A stretch of 64,000 nucleotides of DNA. Source: Melioribacter sp. (lineage in GTDB: Bacteria; Bacteroidota; Ignavibacteria; Ignavibacteriales; Melioribacteraceae). Positions 62,977 to 64,000 of this stretch are shown here, in pieces. Every line of letters begins with the position of its first letter. Position 1 is the first letter of the stretch. Both the position numbers and the translations under genes were made by a program. Under the pieces are notes generated by a model. That model ran no database searches, had not been told where the DNA came from, and was given only the letters and a program-made list of their open reading frames with translations. The stretch lies in the NCBI GenBank assembly GCA_020723965.1, contig DYHW01000005.1:1-64000 (forward strand), read 5' to 3'.

Positions 62977-64000
62977 TTACGCTTCAGAATTATTTTTCAT
63001 GCCGAACGAATATTCGATCGGGATAAATTTTGCGATCAAGAAAGAAGGAACTGTTGCAATTACAACCCAAACAAAGAAAAACCTATAACCGACTGCTTCC
63101 TGAATTATACCGCTGAACATACCTGGTATCATCATACCAAGAGCCATAAACCCTGTGGCGATCGCATAATGAGAAGCTTTAAATTCTCCGTTAGAAATGT
63201 AAATCATATACATCATATAAAACGTAAATCCGAAACCATAACCGAACTGCTCAAGCGCAACGCAGGCATAGATTATCCAGATAGACGATGGCTGTGCGAA
63301 CGATAAATAAACATAGAGCAGATTAGGAACATTTATCGCCAGCAACATAGGCCAAAGCCAAAATTTCAATCCTTTTTTTGAAACTGATAAACCACCAAGT
63401 ATTCCGCCAATGATCAACGCTATCATTCCAATTGTTCCGTAGATAAAACCGACATCTGTAGTCGTCAAACCGAGTCCTCCTACTTCCTTAGTATCAAGCA
63501 TAAAGGGGGGAGCCATTTTTACAAGCTGTGCTTCTCCCAAACGATATAACAATAAAAACGAAACTATGAGAATAATTTTTTCCTTTTTAAAAAATTTATA
63601 GAACGACTTGAAGAATGGATTAAAAACAGAAACATTTTTCTCCCGTTCAATTGTTTTATCTGCTACTGGGCGCGGCAGAACGAATTTATGATAAACAAAA
63701 AAGAAGAAGAAAAGAAAAGCAACTGCGGCAAAAGTAAAAGCCCATGCAAGAGGAACGCGGTCGGACCGCGCTTTAAATAATGCAGCGGTTCTATTCTTAA
63801 TAGTTGTATCGAGCTGAACTACAGCGTATGCGGATTTATTCCAATTATTGGAATTGAACAACAAAGTTTTTCCTTCAATTACTTTTATTCCCTCGTTCCC
63901 TTCGATAAAATCGAGATTAACTTTATATTCTTTTCCTTCGTCCGGTTTTTGAGATAATCGAAATTTTACTATGCCAATATTTCCAACTAGATCGGTTTGG
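62977..64000 (-). CDS. MFS transporter, N-terminal part beyond the window
   Basis: The frame stays open to the right edge, so the N-terminal half is missing. About 340 residues are visible. The N-terminal piece is a soluble, beta-rich, Ig-like segment (FRLSQKPDEGKEYKVNLDFI, then NSNNWNKSAYAVVQLD). Next comes a membrane segment (AFTFAAVAFLFFFFFVY), then a C-terminal six-helix bundle with GTIGMIALIIGGILGGLSVS and EQFGYGFGFTFYMMYMIYIS. The layout fits AmpG-like MFS permeases with a periplasmic insertion. Transported substrate unknown. Confidence 0.8.
   Translation of the reverse strand, partial: QTDLVGNIGIVKFRLSQKPDEGKEYKVNLDFIEGNEGIKVIEGKTLLFNSNNWNKSAYAVVQLDTTIKNRTAALFKARSDRVPLAWAFTFAAVAFLFFFFFVYHKFVLPRPVADKTIEREKNVSVFNPFFKSFYKFFKKEKIILIVSFLLLYRLGEAQLVKMAPPFMLDTKEVGGLGLTTTDVGFIYGTIGMIALIIGGILGGLSVSKKGLKFWLWPMLLAINVPNLLYVYLSFAQPSSIWIIYACVALEQFGYGFGFTFYMMYMIYISNGEFKASHYAIATGFMALGMMIPGMFSGIIQEAVGYRFFFVWVVIATVPSFLIAKFIPIEYSFGMKNNSEA

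Noticed and set aside
1..64000. tRNA, rRNA or prophage genes
   Set aside because: I looked in all gaps for cloverleaf-like or T-loop sequences (GGTTCRAATCC), integrases and phage genes and saw none. A covariance-model scan was not possible here.

Overview
This is an AT-rich, gene-dense bacterial chromosome segment carrying about 57 protein genes, with no rRNA, tRNA or CRISPR array that I could see. The cell type suggested is a double-membrane bacterium of the Bacteroidota/Chlorobi/Ignavibacteria neighbourhood. Pointers are the long (652 aa) form of IspG, an S46 dipeptidyl peptidase, a split pabB/pabC pair of the Bacteroidota style, a LolA-like carrier, GmhA, and a Rieske/cytochrome b complex with multihaem cytochromes. 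The assignment to Ignavibacteria is inference from gene content only.

Layout. 1-2.5 kb: accessory-looking stretch with a truncated FecR-domain end, a lipoprotein and two zinc-ribbon proteins, followed by an attC-like site. 2.5-8.3 kb: S46 peptidase, a yceI-marR operon with a candidate operator, a phosphohexomutase and small proteins. 8.3-13.4 kb: M3 oligoendopeptidase, OPT peptide transporter and a membrane protein, which with the S46 peptidase point to peptide use. 13.7-17.4 kb: GmhA and an aconitase with an unusual lysine-rich tail. 17.5-25.6 kb, all on the minus strand: DUF192 protein, GHL10 glycosidase-like protein, aroB, aroK, a haem-binding-domain protein and mfd. 26-28.5 kb: S9-type hydrolase and a Y-family polymerase. 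29-35.4 kb: DUF2339 membrane protein, then a Rieske/cytochrome b/9-haem/7-haem cluster, probably a quinol-oxidising bc-type complex. 35.7-41.3 kb: MlaF-like ATPase, radA, the pabA <-> pabB-pabC folate genes, a DoxX/MauE-thioredoxin-like fusion and a SemiSWEET. 41.5-46.1 kb, minus strand: zinc-ribbon coiled-coil protein, Nif3-like protein, ispG and a DJ-1/PfpI protein. 46.3-51.8 kb: dnaG, GH13 enzyme, a secreted repeat protein, rmlA and a DUF454 protein. 51.9-59.4 kb: a coiled-coil protein, then a cassette of two SGNH hydrolases, an FAAL-like acyl-AMP ligase, an acyl carrier protein and an MBOAT acyltransferase. 59.6-64 kb: second YceI protein, LolA-like protein, an ABC-2 exporter pair and an MFS transporter cut by the window edge.

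The strongest candidate for an under-described system is the 53.7-59.4 kb cassette. It has the same logic as the Gram-positive Dlt system (activate, load on a carrier protein, pass across the membrane with an MBOAT protein, transfer with an SGNH protein), but its activating enzyme looks like a fatty-acyl-AMP ligase and the cell has two membranes. Other unusual points are the histone-H1-like tail of aconitase, a 39-bp palindromic insert read in frame inside aroB, an apparent homopolymer frameshift at the start of mfd, a dispersed GANCAN hexamer repeat that also enters the mfd reading frame, and a 134-bp imperfect palindrome upstream of aconitase.
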